Positions 47,506 to 55,258 of a stretch of 64,000 nt of DNA are shown piece by piece. The DNA comes from Gemmatimonadota bacterium (lineage in GTDB: Bacteria > Gemmatimonadota > Gemmatimonadetes > Gemmatimonadales > GWC2-71-9): the NCBI GenBank assembly GCA_027294455.1, contig JAPULZ010000064.1, positions 62,001 to 126,000 of the forward strand, read 5' to 3'. Every line of letters begins with the position of its first letter. The stretch's first letter is position 1. The translations under genes were made by a program, and so were the position numbers. The notes below the pieces were generated by a model. The model saw nothing but the letters and a program-made list of their open reading frames with translations, was not told where the DNA came from and did no database searches.

Positions 47506-48312
47506 CTACGGGCGCTTCGCCAACACCCACCCGGACCGGCCGGTCCGCGACGACGTTTCCGTCTCCCATTCGCCGTACTGCCGCACCCACCCGTCCGGGG
47601 ACTCGGCAGCGCCTGGGCTCGACCCGGGGAGCGACATCACGAGATGGTGGCCGCCGGGGCTCGTCAGGTTCTGGAGATGCGACATGAAGTCGGCTCTCGA
47701 CGTCTCATCCAGGGTCGCGATCAGGTGTGAATCGATCACGATCGCGTGGGGGTGAACATCGGGAAACCAGCCGCCCAGATCGATCACCAGGGCCTGGAAA
47801 CGACTGGCTAGCGCTTCGGAAGCGGCGCGGCTCTCGGTGGCTTCGACCGCAGCCAGGTCCTGGTCGATGAGCAGGACGTTGGCGTCGTGCGCGGCCAGCA
47901 ACAAGGCGACGGGTGCCAAGCGTGCCCCGACGACGAGGGCGATGTCGGCGTCGCTCAGGCCGCGGGCCAGTTGGCCGAGCGGGATGTCCGACGGCAACCC
48001 CCAATGCGTCGGTTCCTGTTGCGCTTGCCGCAGCTTGAGGTGCTTCTGCTGCCAGCGCCGATACGTGGGCAGCCTGAGGCGCCTGGTGATGAGGCGGTCG
48101 ACGTGGTCGAGCATGAGAACTTCCGTGAGCACCAACTGGCCTTCGGGTCCGGCTTCGAGCTCCCGGACGGCTTCGTCCCCCAGGCTCAAGAGCTCCGCCC
48201 GCGACAACCGATCCTTGTAGTCCTCGATGCGCTGCAAGAGGAATTCTTCGTACTCTTGACGAAGCGACCGGGCGCGGCGGGGCGGGGACGGGTTGTCGGA
48301 CTGCGGATTCAT
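47506..48312 (-). CDS. Hypothetical protein with methyltransferase-like fold
   Basis: A 268-aa protein. The N-terminal about 110 residues are helical and charged. The remainder looks like a Rossmann SAM-binding fold: [15 protein letters not shown] (motif I-like), VLLIDQD (acidic end of strand 2), DVHPHAIVIDSHL and a SPGGHHLVMSLPG strand. Motif I is divergent (GARLAP where GxGxG is expected), so activity is uncertain. ATG 48312 has AGGTG upstream. It lies 54 bases below the rRNA methyltransferase on the same strand. Confidence 0.6.
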   Translation of the reverse strand: MNPQSDNPSPPRRARSLRQEYEEFLLQRIEDYKDRLSRAELLSLGDEAVRELEAGPEGQLVLTEVLMLDHVDRLITRRLRLPTYRRWQQKHLKLRQAQQEPTHWGLPSDIPLGQLARGLSDADIALVVGARLAPVALLLAAHDANVLLIDQDLAAVEATESRAASEALASRFQALVIDLGGWFPDVHPHAIVIDSHLIATLDETSRADFMSHLQNLTSPGGHHLVMSLPGSSPGAAESPDGWVRQYGEWETETSSRTGRSGWVLAKRP

Positions 48313-48366
48313 CAGCACCTACGTCAACCTTGCGATCGCCGGCGACGCGGTCAAGCCTGGCGCCGG

Positions 48367-49524
48367 CTAGTCAGCGCTGCGCAGCACCGCCCCCTTCAAA
48401 TATCCGGTCTCAGGGATCGTGAGCACGACCGGATGATCGCGGCATTGGCCGACGACGCGTTCGAGGACCAGCCGACGCCCGCTGTCGGAGGCGGCCGAGG
48501 TCAGCATCTCGAAGAAACGATCCCGGCCGACGTGGAACGAACACGATGCCGAGAACAGGATGCCACCGGGTGCGAGAATTCGCATGGCGCGGAGGTTGAT
48601 TTCTTTGTATCCGCGGAGGGCGCGATCGATGGCCGATCGTTGGCGGGCAAATGCCGGCGGGTCGAGCACGATCGTGTCGAACCGACGGCCTTCGCGCTCG
48701 TACTCGCGGAGCAGGTCGAAGACATTGGCTTCGACCCACTCGACATTGTCCAACGCGTTCAGCTCAGCGTTCTTTGCGGCGATCTCCAGCGCGGTGGCAC
48801 TGGAGTCCACGGCCACGACCGATTCGGTCACCTTGCCCATTTGGAGGGCAAAGAGCCCTTGATAGGTGAAGAGGTCCAACGCCTTGCCTCGGGCGATCTC
48901 GCCCATCATGATGCGGTTTTCCCGCTGGTCGAGAAACGTGCCCGTTTTTTGTCCGGTGTGCGGTGCCACCAGATACTGCACGGCGCCCTCGACCGCCTGC
49001 ACCAGTTCGGGGATCGGACCGCGGATCTCTTCGATGGTGAGCGGAAGGTCTTCGTGGCGTCGCACCGACGTGTCGTTTCTCAGGAGAATGAATTTGGGAG
49101 CGACGGCAGCCTCCAGCGCCGCCAGCACATCATCGCGTACCGCTTCCAACCCAGCCGATAACAGTTGCACCACGAGCACGTCTCCGTACCGATCGGCGGT
49201 CAGCGACGGCAAGCCGTCGCCTTCAGCGTGGACCACGCGAAAGCCCGTGGCGTTCAGATGCTCGGGGTCGCGGAGGGCGAGCGCTTCGGCGACCCGGTCC
49301 TTCCACCAGTCGGCGTCGACCGGCTCGTCCTGGGCGGTGAGAAAACGCAAGCTGATTTCGGACGGCGGGCTCCACAGTGCCTGTCCGAGGTAGTTCTCAT
49401 GCGAGTCTTCGACCCGCACGACTCCGGCAGGGGCGTGCGCGTGTTCGACGTCCGAGCGATAGATCCAGGGGTGCCCGCGCCGCCAGCGCCTCGCCCCCCT
49501 GGGAGAAATGATCACGGTGTCCAT
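48367..49524 (-). CDS. RlmI-like 23S rRNA (cytosine-5) methyltransferase
   Basis: A 385-aa class I methyltransferase with an N-terminal PUA domain (RRGHPWIYRSDVEHA). The SAM motif is LDLFTYQGLFALQMG, the catalytic region LDPPAFARQRS, and LFSASCSFHVGRDRF near the end, as in RlmI/YccW (m5C1962 of 23S rRNA). The ATG at 49524 shares its A with the TGA of the broken aroH (TGATG), so it was probably translationally coupled to it. The ORF-track extension to 49734 is aroH sequence. Confidence 0.9.
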   Translation of the reverse strand: MDTVIISPRGARRWRRGHPWIYRSDVEHAHAPAGVVRVEDSHENYLGQALWSPPSEISLRFLTAQDEPVDADWWKDRVAEALALRDPEHLNATGFRVVHAEGDGLPSLTADRYGDVLVVQLLSAGLEAVRDDVLAALEAAVAPKFILLRNDTSVRRHEDLPLTIEEIRGPIPELVQAVEGAVQYLVAPHTGQKTGTFLDQRENRIMMGEIARGKALDLFTYQGLFALQMGKVTESVVAVDSSATALEIAAKNAELNALDNVEWVEANVFDLLREYEREGRRFDTIVLDPPAFARQRSAIDRALRGYKEINLRAMRILAPGGILFSASCSFHVGRDRFFEMLTSAASDSGRRLVLERVVGQCRDHPVVLTIPETGYLKGAVLRSAD

Positions 49525-49873
49525 CAGAGATCCAGCCGTATTGTTTGAGCCCACCCTGATACACGAGCTTGATATCAGATGGGGACGTGTCCGTGTTGAG
49601 ATGCACGAGAACCTGTAACAGCGCTTGGGTCCACCCGGGATGTCCGTCTCGACCGCTCCCAAGAGCGGCGCATGGTGCCATCCCACGCCGCGGGCCGCCC
49701 GTTCGGGGAAGGCGCTCCCGAGGTCCTGTGCCATCGTGAACGTGATGCTAGCAATATCGTCAACATCGACGCCGTTGGTAAACTATGCTTTCCAGGAGGT
49801 CCCTGATAGCATTCGGGATGAGCTCAGCCTCATCCTGCGCGACCAGGGTGGCGCCGCCGCGGACTCTCCGCAC
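49524..49873 (-). pseudogene. aroH: aroH chorismate mutase, disrupted by three frameshifts
   Basis: No intact ORF exists, but minus-strand fragments in successive frames align end to end with monofunctional AroH. They are VRRVRGGATLVAQDEAELIP (frame A, GTG 49873), NGVDVDDIASITFTMAQDLG and AFPERAARGVGWHHAPLLGA (frame B), WTQALLQVLVHLNTDTSPSD through LVYQ (frame C), and AQTIRLDL-stop (frame D). Total length (about 116 codons) fits the family. The catalytic Arg of the IRV motif (Arg90 in B. subtilis) reads Gln here, supporting real decay over sequencing error. Its start is 17 bases from the divergent thiE copy. Confidence 0.8.
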
Positions 49874-49890
49874 TGGTATGGCATTCTCGC

Positions 49891-50517
49891 GTGCCTCCTG
49901 ATTACCGCCTGATCGTCATCACGGCGCCCGATGTGCCGCCGCGACAGCTGGTCGAAGCGTGCCGGGCCGCGGCCAGCGGTGGCGCCACGGCCGTCCAGGT
50001 GCGCGCAAAGGGCGCTTCGGCGTCACAGTTGCTGCGCATCACCGACGAGGTGATTGGCGCCATCCACATCCCCGTCTACGTCAATGACCGGGTCGACGTC
50101 GCAAGGGCTTCCGGGGCCCACGGAGTGCATCTTGGGGCCGAGGATCTGCCGCTCGAGCGAGCCCACGCCGCGCTTTCGGCGTCCTTGGCGCTAGGGCTGT
50201 CGGTGGGCTCGGAAGCAGAGGCGGAGGCTGCACGCCGAGCTGGCGCCGATTACTGGAGTCTCGGCCCCTTCTATGGTACCCAAACGAAGTCGGATGTGGG
50301 AGCGCCACTGGGCCAGGCCGGCTTTCGGCGTCTCCGGGCCCTGGCGCCGTCGGGCATGCCCGTGATCGCCATCGGCGGCATCGATCACGGGAATCTGCCT
50401 GGAGTCCTGGAAGCAGGGGCCGCCGGCGTTGCCGTGATCGGTGCCGTTTTCGGGGCGGACGATGTGGAGCGGGCCACGCGTCGGATGCGGAAACTGCTGG
50501 ACGAGGCGCTGGACTAG
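49891..50517 (+). CDS. Thiamine-phosphate synthase / TenI family, second copy
   Basis: A 208-aa ThiE/TenI TIM barrel: QVRAKGASASQLL, IPVYVNDRVDVA, GVHLGAEDLP, YWSLGPFYGTQTKSD and VIAIGGIDHGN. The conserved QxR-K and ND motifs and the GPxxxTxTK-like segment look more like canonical ThiE than the 15.6-kb copy does, so this may be the true thiamine-phosphate synthase and the other a TenI-like partner of ThiG. GTG 49891 is the start. It converges on mltG with a four-base overlap. Confidence 0.85.
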   Translation: MPPDYRLIVITAPDVPPRQLVEACRAAASGGATAVQVRAKGASASQLLRITDEVIGAIHIPVYVNDRVDVARASGAHGVHLGAEDLPLERAHAALSASLALGLSVGSEAEAEAARRAGADYWSLGPFYGTQTKSDVGAPLGQAGFRRLRALAPSGMPVIAIGGIDHGNLPGVLEAGAAGVAVIGAVFGADDVERATRRMRKLLDEALD

Positions 50518-51488
50518 CGGCCGCCCGGGGATCCACCTTGGCGCACGCGGCGGATCGCGGCCTGGTGCTCCCGATAGGTCCGCGAGAAGATATGCTCCCC
50601 GCCCGGTCCCGCGACGAAGTACAAGAAGTCGCTGACGCGGGGGTAGAGCGCGGCTTCGAGGCTCGCTTCCGACGGCTGTCCCACCGCATGGGGCGGCAAG
50701 CCGTCTATGAGATACGTGTTGTAGCGGGATGGCGTCTCGTAATCTCGCAGGAACAGCCGCCGCCGACGCCCCAACGCATAGATGACGGTGGGGTCGGCCT
50801 GGAGCCGCATTCCACGGCGCAGTCGGTTGTGGTACACCGACGAGACGTAGAACCGATCGGCCTCATGGTGCGCCTCGCCCTCGATGATGGATGCGAGGGT
50901 CACGAGCTCGTCGCGCGTGAGTCCCAGGGTGTCCAGCCGCTGCTCCCATTCCGGCCGCCAACGCGCTTCGAACTCTCCGACCATCTGGCGCACGATTTCC
51001 CGTGCCGTCGTGCCGATCCGGACATGGTAGGTGTTGGGATAGAGGTAGCCTTCGAGGGTTGGTTCCCGAGCGCCCACCTGGCGGGCCAACGCGGTGTCGT
51101 GTGCCGCCACCAGGACGCTTTCGGCGGGAATGTGCAGCTGGGACTCGACGAACTCGGCGATCTCTTTCAGCATCAGACCTTCGGGGAGCACCAGCCGATT
51201 CTGTGCTGCCTGACCGGCCACCAGGGCCCGTACCGCGTCGGCGACGGGTGAGGGCCTCGGGAAGTCGTAAACACCGGCTTGAATGGACCGCTCGTATCCC
51301 GCCAGCTTGATGTACCAGCGAAACCGGCGTGGCGAGAGAATCACGCCACGGGCCGCTAGGGAATCCGTGACGCTCCCCACCGTGGCGCCGCGGGGCACCG
51401 TCACACGAACGGTTTCGGTGCCCGGCTGCACATCGGTGCAGGCTGCGAAGACGGCCACTGCGAGCAACGCCGTCCTTGGCCGGCTCAT
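50514..51488 (-). CDS. mltG: Endolytic murein transglycosylase MltG
   Basis: A 324-aa YceG/MltG protein that cuts nascent glycan strands, helping set their length. The catalytic Glu is in ASIIEGEAHHEADR, followed by YHNRLRRGMRLQADPTVIYALG and the ending segment FLYFVAGPGGEHIFSRTYREH. The N-terminus VAVFAACTD looks like a lipoprotein signal in place of the usual transmembrane anchor. The ATG overlaps the ruvX stop; ruvX-mltG pairing is common. Confidence 0.93.
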   Translation of the reverse strand: MSRPRTALLAVAVFAACTDVQPGTETVRVTVPRGATVGSVTDSLAARGVILSPRRFRWYIKLAGYERSIQAGVYDFPRPSPVADAVRALVAGQAAQNRLVLPEGLMLKEIAEFVESQLHIPAESVLVAAHDTALARQVGAREPTLEGYLYPNTYHVRIGTTAREIVRQMVGEFEARWRPEWEQRLDTLGLTRDELVTLASIIEGEAHHEADRFYVSSVYHNRLRRGMRLQADPTVIYALGRRRRLFLRDYETPSRYNTYLIDGLPPHAVGQPSEASLEAALYPRVSDFLYFVAGPGGEHIFSRTYREHQAAIRRVRQGGSPGGR

Positions 51489-51919
51489 GCCCGCCGTCCG
51501 TCGAGATAGGTCTGCAGCAATACGGTCGCGGCCAGCTGATCCACATCGCCTCTACGGTGTCTCGTGGAGCCCCCGAGTTCATGCACGGCGTTCAAGGCGC
51601 GCGCGGTGGTCATCCGTTCGTCCCAGTATACCACTGGGAGCCCTGTTTTCGACCTGACGGACTCACCGGCTTCCCGGGCCCGCTCCGCGTTCGGCCCCAT
51701 CTCGCCGGACGCCTCCAGGGGCAAACCGACCACGACGCCGACTGGTTCGTTCTCGTCCAGGTATGTCTTCAATTGGTTGAGAGGGAAGCGCTTTCCCTGC
51801 CGGCGTGTGATGGTGCCGAGGGGGTGCGCTAACGTCTGCTCTGGATTGCAGAGGGCCAGGCCGATTCGCTTCTCGCCCCAATCAATCGCGAGGAGCCGGC
51901 CGTTGGCGGGAATCTCCAT
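51485..51919 (-). CDS. ruvX: Putative pre-16S rRNA nuclease / YqgF (RuvX)
   Basis: A 144-aa RNase-H-fold protein. The family motif LAIDWGEKRIGLALC is at the N-terminus, VVGLPLEASGEMG in the middle, and the acidic site DERMTTARA plus DQLAATVLLQ at the end. E. coli YqgF is implicated in 16S rRNA 5' maturation; others call it a Holliday-junction resolvase. It lies six bases below rho and overlaps mltG by four. Confidence 0.93.
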   Translation of the reverse strand: MEIPANGRLLAIDWGEKRIGLALCNPEQTLAHPLGTITRRQGKRFPLNQLKTYLDENEPVGVVVGLPLEASGEMGPNAERAREAGESVRSKTGLPVVYWDERMTTARALNAVHELGGSTRHRRGDVDQLAATVLLQTYLDGRRA

Positions 51920-51925
51920 CCATCA

Positions 51926-53176
51926 CTACCCCTGTTGCATGGAGGCGAAGAATTCCTTGTTGGTCTTGCCACGTTTCATCCGTTCGAGCAGGAATTCGAT
52001 TGCCTCCACCGAGGGCATGTCTGCCAGGAAATTGCGAAGCAGGTACGTCTTGTTGAGCGCTTCCGGATCCATCAGGAGCTCTTCCTTGCGGGTGGAGGAT
52101 TTCTGCACGTCGATGGCGGGATAGATGCGGCGGTCCGCGATGCGCCGGTCGAGGACGAGCTCCATGTTGCCCGTGCCCTTGAATTCCTCGAAGATCACCT
52201 CGTCCATCCGACTCCCGGTTTCGATGAGCGCGGTCGCGATGATGGTGAGCGAACCCCCGCCGTCGATGTTTCGGGCGGCACCGAAAAAACGCTTGGGTTT
52301 ATGCAGCGCGTTGGCGTCGACACCGCCGGAGAGGATCTTGCCCGAATGCGGAATCACCACGTTGTGCGCGCGAGCGAGACGGGTGATGGAATCGAGCAGA
52401 ATGATGACGTCCCTCTTGTGCTCGACCAACCGGCGTGCCTTCTCGAGCACCATGTCTGCGACCTGGACATGCCGGTCGGCGGGCTCGTCGAACGTCGACG
52501 CGATCACTTCGGCATTGACGTTCTCCTCCATGTCCGTCACTTCTTCGGGGCGCTCGTCGATGAGCAGCACGATGAGCGTGACGTCCGGATTGCTCTCGGC
52601 AATCGCGTTCGCGATCTTCTGCAGCAGGATGGTCTTGCCGGCCTTTGGCGGCGCGACGATCAACCCGCGCTGCCCGAAGCCGATGGGCGAAAGCATGTCG
52701 ACGACCCGGCACGAGAGGTCGCCGTCTTTGCGCTCGAGACTTATCCGCCGGTCCGGGTAACGCGGTTTCAGGTTGTCGAAGGCGATCCGATGTTTCGCCT
52801 TCTCCGGTTCCTCGTAATTGACGCTTTCGACCTTCAGGAGCGCCAGGTAGCGTTCTCCTTCTTTGGGTGGGCGGACCTGGCCCAGCACCGTGTCTCCCGT
52901 GCGGAGGTCGAAACGCTTGATCTGGCTGGGGCTCACATAGATGTCGTCCGGGCCGTAGAGGTAATTCCAGTCCTGGCTGCGGAGGAAGCCATAGCCTTCT
53001 GGGAGAATCTCGAGGACCCCTTCGCCCCGGAGGACGGTATCGGAGTCGAGCAGGGATTGCTCGATGCGGAAGATGAGATCCTGCTTGCGGAGACCAGAGT
53101 AGTTGGTGATGTTCAACTCTTCGGCCATCGCGTTCAGCTCGGTGACGGATTTCTGTTTGAGCTCAGTGATGTCCAC
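51926..53176 (-). CDS. rho: Transcription termination factor Rho
   Basis: A 416-aa hexameric RNA-dependent ATPase. It has an N-terminal helix bundle, a cold-shock RNA-binding domain with [22 protein letters not shown]-loop [19 protein letters not shown], the Q/R-loop region [19 protein letters not shown] and the C-terminal [11 protein letters not shown]. Length is typical. It is driven by a promoter about 130 bases upstream that overlaps the divergent M50 protease promoter; the leader may mediate autoregulation, as in other bacteria. Confidence 0.97.
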   Translation of the reverse strand: MDITELKQKSVTELNAMAEELNITNYSGLRKQDLIFRIEQSLLDSDTVLRGEGVLEILPEGYGFLRSQDWNYLYGPDDIYVSPSQIKRFDLRTGDTVLGQVRPPKEGERYLALLKVESVNYEEPEKAKHRIAFDNLKPRYPDRRISLERKDGDLSCRVVDMLSPIGFGQRGLIVAPPKAGKTILLQKIANAIAESNPDVTLIVLLIDERPEEVTDMEENVNAEVIASTFDEPADRHVQVADMVLEKARRLVEHKRDVIILLDSITRLARAHNVVIPHSGKILSGGVDANALHKPKRFFGAARNIDGGGSLTIIATALIETGSRMDEVIFEEFKGTGNMELVLDRRIADRRIYPAIDVQKSSTRKEELLMDPEALNKTYLLRNFLADMPSVEAIEFLLERMKRGKTNKEFFASMQQG

Positions 53177-53283
53177 GGTGGGAGGACTCCATGATTCCAG
53201 CGACTTCCATTGGGGAAAAAAACGGCGCTAAAGCCCGCGGTGAGGCCGCTCGCGTATGATGCCTGGAGGTATCGCTACGGGGT

Positions 53284-53312
53284 TTCTCAGTGAGGTGAAA
53301 GCTCCTCATAAT
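53284..53312 (+). promoter_or_regulatory. Candidate promoter of the M50 protease gene
   Basis: TTCTCA (53284-53289), a 17-base spacer and CATAAT (53307-53312) on the plus strand. The -10 overlaps the rho -10 on the other strand. Confidence 0.45.
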
Positions 53313-53336
53313 AGAGTTTGCTGTGGGATGCGTCAA
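53308..53336 (-). promoter_or_regulatory. Promoter of rho
   Basis: On the minus strand TTGACG (53336-53331), an exact 17-base spacer and TATTAT (53313-53308). This gives a leader of about 125 bases before the rho ATG. Confidence 0.65.
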
Positions 53337-53338
53337 GA

Positions 53339-54466
53339 GTGTCGCTGAGTCCAATCACCCCCTTCCTTAGCTATTGGCGCACGTCGACCGCGCTCGACCG
53401 AGAGGTCGTCGATGCGGTCGTGGCCCCGCAGTACGATCCCCGGTCGCCGGAGCTGCTGGAGGCACTCGCGGCGTGGCCGGGCACCTTCTACTGGTCGCAC
53501 CGGGAAGGGGCGAATCGTGTCGTCCTCATCCGGGCGCTGGCCCCGGGGCCCAAGGAGCGTTGGGGTCTGCACGTCTTCCTGTTCCTGCTCACCTTTGCCA
53601 CGGTGTGGGCGGCGGGTGCCGTGCTCATGGGGCCGTCAGCCCGGTTCAGCCTTCCGGCGACCCTCGATGTGGTGGTGGTCTGGGAAGCCTTGCGCGCCTG
53701 GATGGGGGCGTCGATGCCCGGGTTCGGCTTCGCCGCTTCGTTGATGGGCATTCTGCTGGTCCACGAGATGGGACATTTCGTGGCAGCCAAGCGCTATCAC
53801 ATCAATGCGTCGCCGCCCTATTTCCTGCCGGCGCCACCCCAGCTCAACTTCATCGGGACGTTTGGCGCGTTCATACGGCTGCGGAGTCCGATTGTGGACC
53901 GCCGGCAGCTCCTGGACGTGGGAGCGGCCGGGCCCTGGGCCGGCATGGTGGTCGCCGGGGTCCTGCTGGTCGTGGGATTGCTCAACTCCCAGGTGCTGTC
54001 GGGCACACCGGGGCCCACCCAGCAGCTCATCTATGTGGGGGCCCAGCCCTTCTATCTGGGCGATTCGATCCTCATGCATGCCGCCAGAACCTGGTTCGTG
54101 GGCGACGGGACCGTGATTCTGCACCCAATGGCCCTGGCGGGGTGGTTCGGGATCTTCGTGACCATGTTGAACCTGTTGCCGCTGGGCCAGCTCGACGGCG
54201 GTCACATCGTCTATGCCCTGGTGGGCCGACACCAGGCGAAGATCGGCAAGGTGATGTGGTACGGGCTGTTGATCCTAGGCTTCCAGTTCTGGGGCTGGTG
54301 GCTCTGGGCGGCGTTGATCCTGATCCTGGGCCGGGGCCACGTCGCCCATCCCTCGGTGATGGAGCCGCATCGGCCGATTCCGGTCAGTCGATGGCCCGTG
54401 GGGATTGCCACGGGGATTCTGTTCGTCCTCACGTTCACGGCGGATCCCCTGCCCACCCTCCTGTAG
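53339..54466 (+). CDS. M50-family site-2 protease-like membrane protein
   Basis: A 375-aa polytopic membrane metalloprotease. The zinc motif HEMGH lies near residue 142 within a membrane segment, and the second motif NLLPLGQLDGGH near 278 supplies the third ligand. There is an N-terminal soluble segment (about 1-70) and no PDZ domain, so it is closer to the SREBP/EGY1-like branch than RseP. It probably cleaves membrane-embedded regulators. GTG 53339 is preferred over TTG 53318 because the divergent promoter would start transcription near 53319. Confidence 0.85.
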   Translation: MSLSPITPFLSYWRTSTALDREVVDAVVAPQYDPRSPELLEALAAWPGTFYWSHREGANRVVLIRALAPGPKERWGLHVFLFLLTFATVWAAGAVLMGPSARFSLPATLDVVVVWEALRAWMGASMPGFGFAASLMGILLVHEMGHFVAAKRYHINASPPYFLPAPPQLNFIGTFGAFIRLRSPIVDRRQLLDVGAAGPWAGMVVAGVLLVVGLLNSQVLSGTPGPTQQLIYVGAQPFYLGDSILMHAARTWFVGDGTVILHPMALAGWFGIFVTMLNLLPLGQLDGGHIVYALVGRHQAKIGKVMWYGLLILGFQFWGWWLWAALILILGRGHVAHPSVMEPHRPIPVSRWPVGIATGILFVLTFTADPLPTLL

Positions 54467-54698
54467 CTTTGCCGCGGGCTCCCGCGCGGGTCGGCCCCGG
54501 CGATCCGAATCGACGGTAATAATATAGAAAAGCAAGGATCGGGCCTCCGACCCCCGTGCAGGACAGCGCACCTGGTGACTGATCGCTCACTATTGCGTAA
54601 GTCATGGGGACCATTATATTTACGAAACTCTTCGGAAGGTTCGATTGCCGGCGAATTCAGCCCATCGGCACAATCGGTCTCATTCCAGTGACCCCGTC
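54467..54698. other. Intergenic region with hairpin and promoter
   Basis: Just after the M50 stop, GCCGCGGGCTCCCGCGCGGG can form a GC hairpin without a T-run. The rest is AT-rich for this genome (AATAATATAGAAAAG, CATTATATTTACG). It holds the candidate promoter at 54593. No gene seen. Confidence 0.45.
54593..54620 (+). promoter_or_regulatory. Candidate promoter for the small gene pair
   Basis: TTGCGT (54593-54598), 16-base spacer, TATATT (54615-54620), 78 bases above ATG 54699. Confidence 0.5.
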
Positions 54699-54938
54699 AT
54701 GCACGACCTTCCCCCCATCCGGTTCGGGGAGGATATCATCGCCCTCAGGTTGGTCGTGCGGAGAGCGGAAGACGCGTCCTGGCGAGGGCGGCTCGTCTTC
54801 GGCTCCGACGATCTGGATCGAGCCGCCTCGACCGCAGAAATCTTCTTTGGCGCCACCGAGCCCGACCTGTGGGATTCCGTCCGCGACCTGCGGGATCACC
54901 ATATCCGAGATCTGTATCGTTCGTTGATGGCGGAATGA
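54699..54938 (+). CDS. Small hypothetical protein coupled to a HisKA-only protein
   Basis: A 79-aa soluble protein beginning MHDLPPIRFGEDIIALRLVV, acidic, with a mixed strand/helix pattern and a helical C-terminus (DLRDHHIRDLYRSLMAE). I do not recognise the family. ATG 54699 is chosen over the ORF-track start 54 bases earlier. Its TGA overlaps the ATG of the HisKA gene (ATGA), so the two are made together and may interact. Confidence 0.6.
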   Translation: MHDLPPIRFGEDIIALRLVVRRAEDASWRGRLVFGSDDLDRAASTAEIFFGATEPDLWDSVRDLRDHHIRDLYRSLMAE

Positions 54939-55138
54939 CCGAGAGCACATCCACGGACGAGCGACTCCGAAAACTGTGTCACGACATCGCCAACCCGCTC
55001 ACGGCCATCCTGGCCGAGGCGCAGCTGCTCCTCATGGACGAGGGTTCCCTCGCCGACGATACGGTGCGCGCGCTGCGCGAGATTGAGACCCTCTCGCGGC
55101 GCATCCGCGACCTGCTGGCCGAATCTTCCACTGCTTGA
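54935..55138 (+). CDS. Stand-alone histidine-kinase dimerisation (HisKA) domain protein
   Basis: A 67-aa protein consisting only of a HisKA/DHp helical hairpin. The H-box is KLCHDIANPLTAIL, with the phospho-accepting His followed by Asp and the usual Asn-Pro; the second helix is TVRALREIETLSRRIRDLL. No HATPase, sensor or membrane region follows: the frame stops and the next gene is unrelated. It could be phosphorylated in trans, act as a phosphotransfer hub, or sequester a response regulator. The start ATG 54935 overlaps the previous stop. The ORF-track start at 54869 lies inside that gene. Confidence 0.75.
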   Translation: MTESTSTDERLRKLCHDIANPLTAILAEAQLLLMDEGSLADDTVRALREIETLSRRIRDLLAESSTA

Positions 55139-55207
55139 GCGAACCCGCGCACACGAGTTGGGTGATCCAGGGCACGGTGTCTAAGCCCCGTCAAATGGTA
55201 ATTTTAC

Positions 55208-55235
55208 GGCATCGCAGTTTGCTGAGGGCGATGCC
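55208..55235. promoter_or_regulatory. Perfect inverted repeat upstream of the surface-protein operon
   Basis: GGCATCGC-N12-GCGATGCC lies 24 bases before ATG 55259. Spacing suits an operator bound by a dimeric regulator, or a leader hairpin. Confidence 0.45.
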
Positions 55236-55258
55236 AATACCGCCCATAGAGTGAGATA

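Noticed and set aside
49397-49734. Two minus-strand ORFs overlapping the rlmI-like start (49397-49681 and the 5' part of 48367-49734)
   Set aside because: Their conserved-looking parts are fragments of the frameshifted aroH and not separate genes.
49625-49912. 95-aa plus-strand ORF
   Set aside because: Antisense to the aroH pseudogene; ends just inside the second thiE start.
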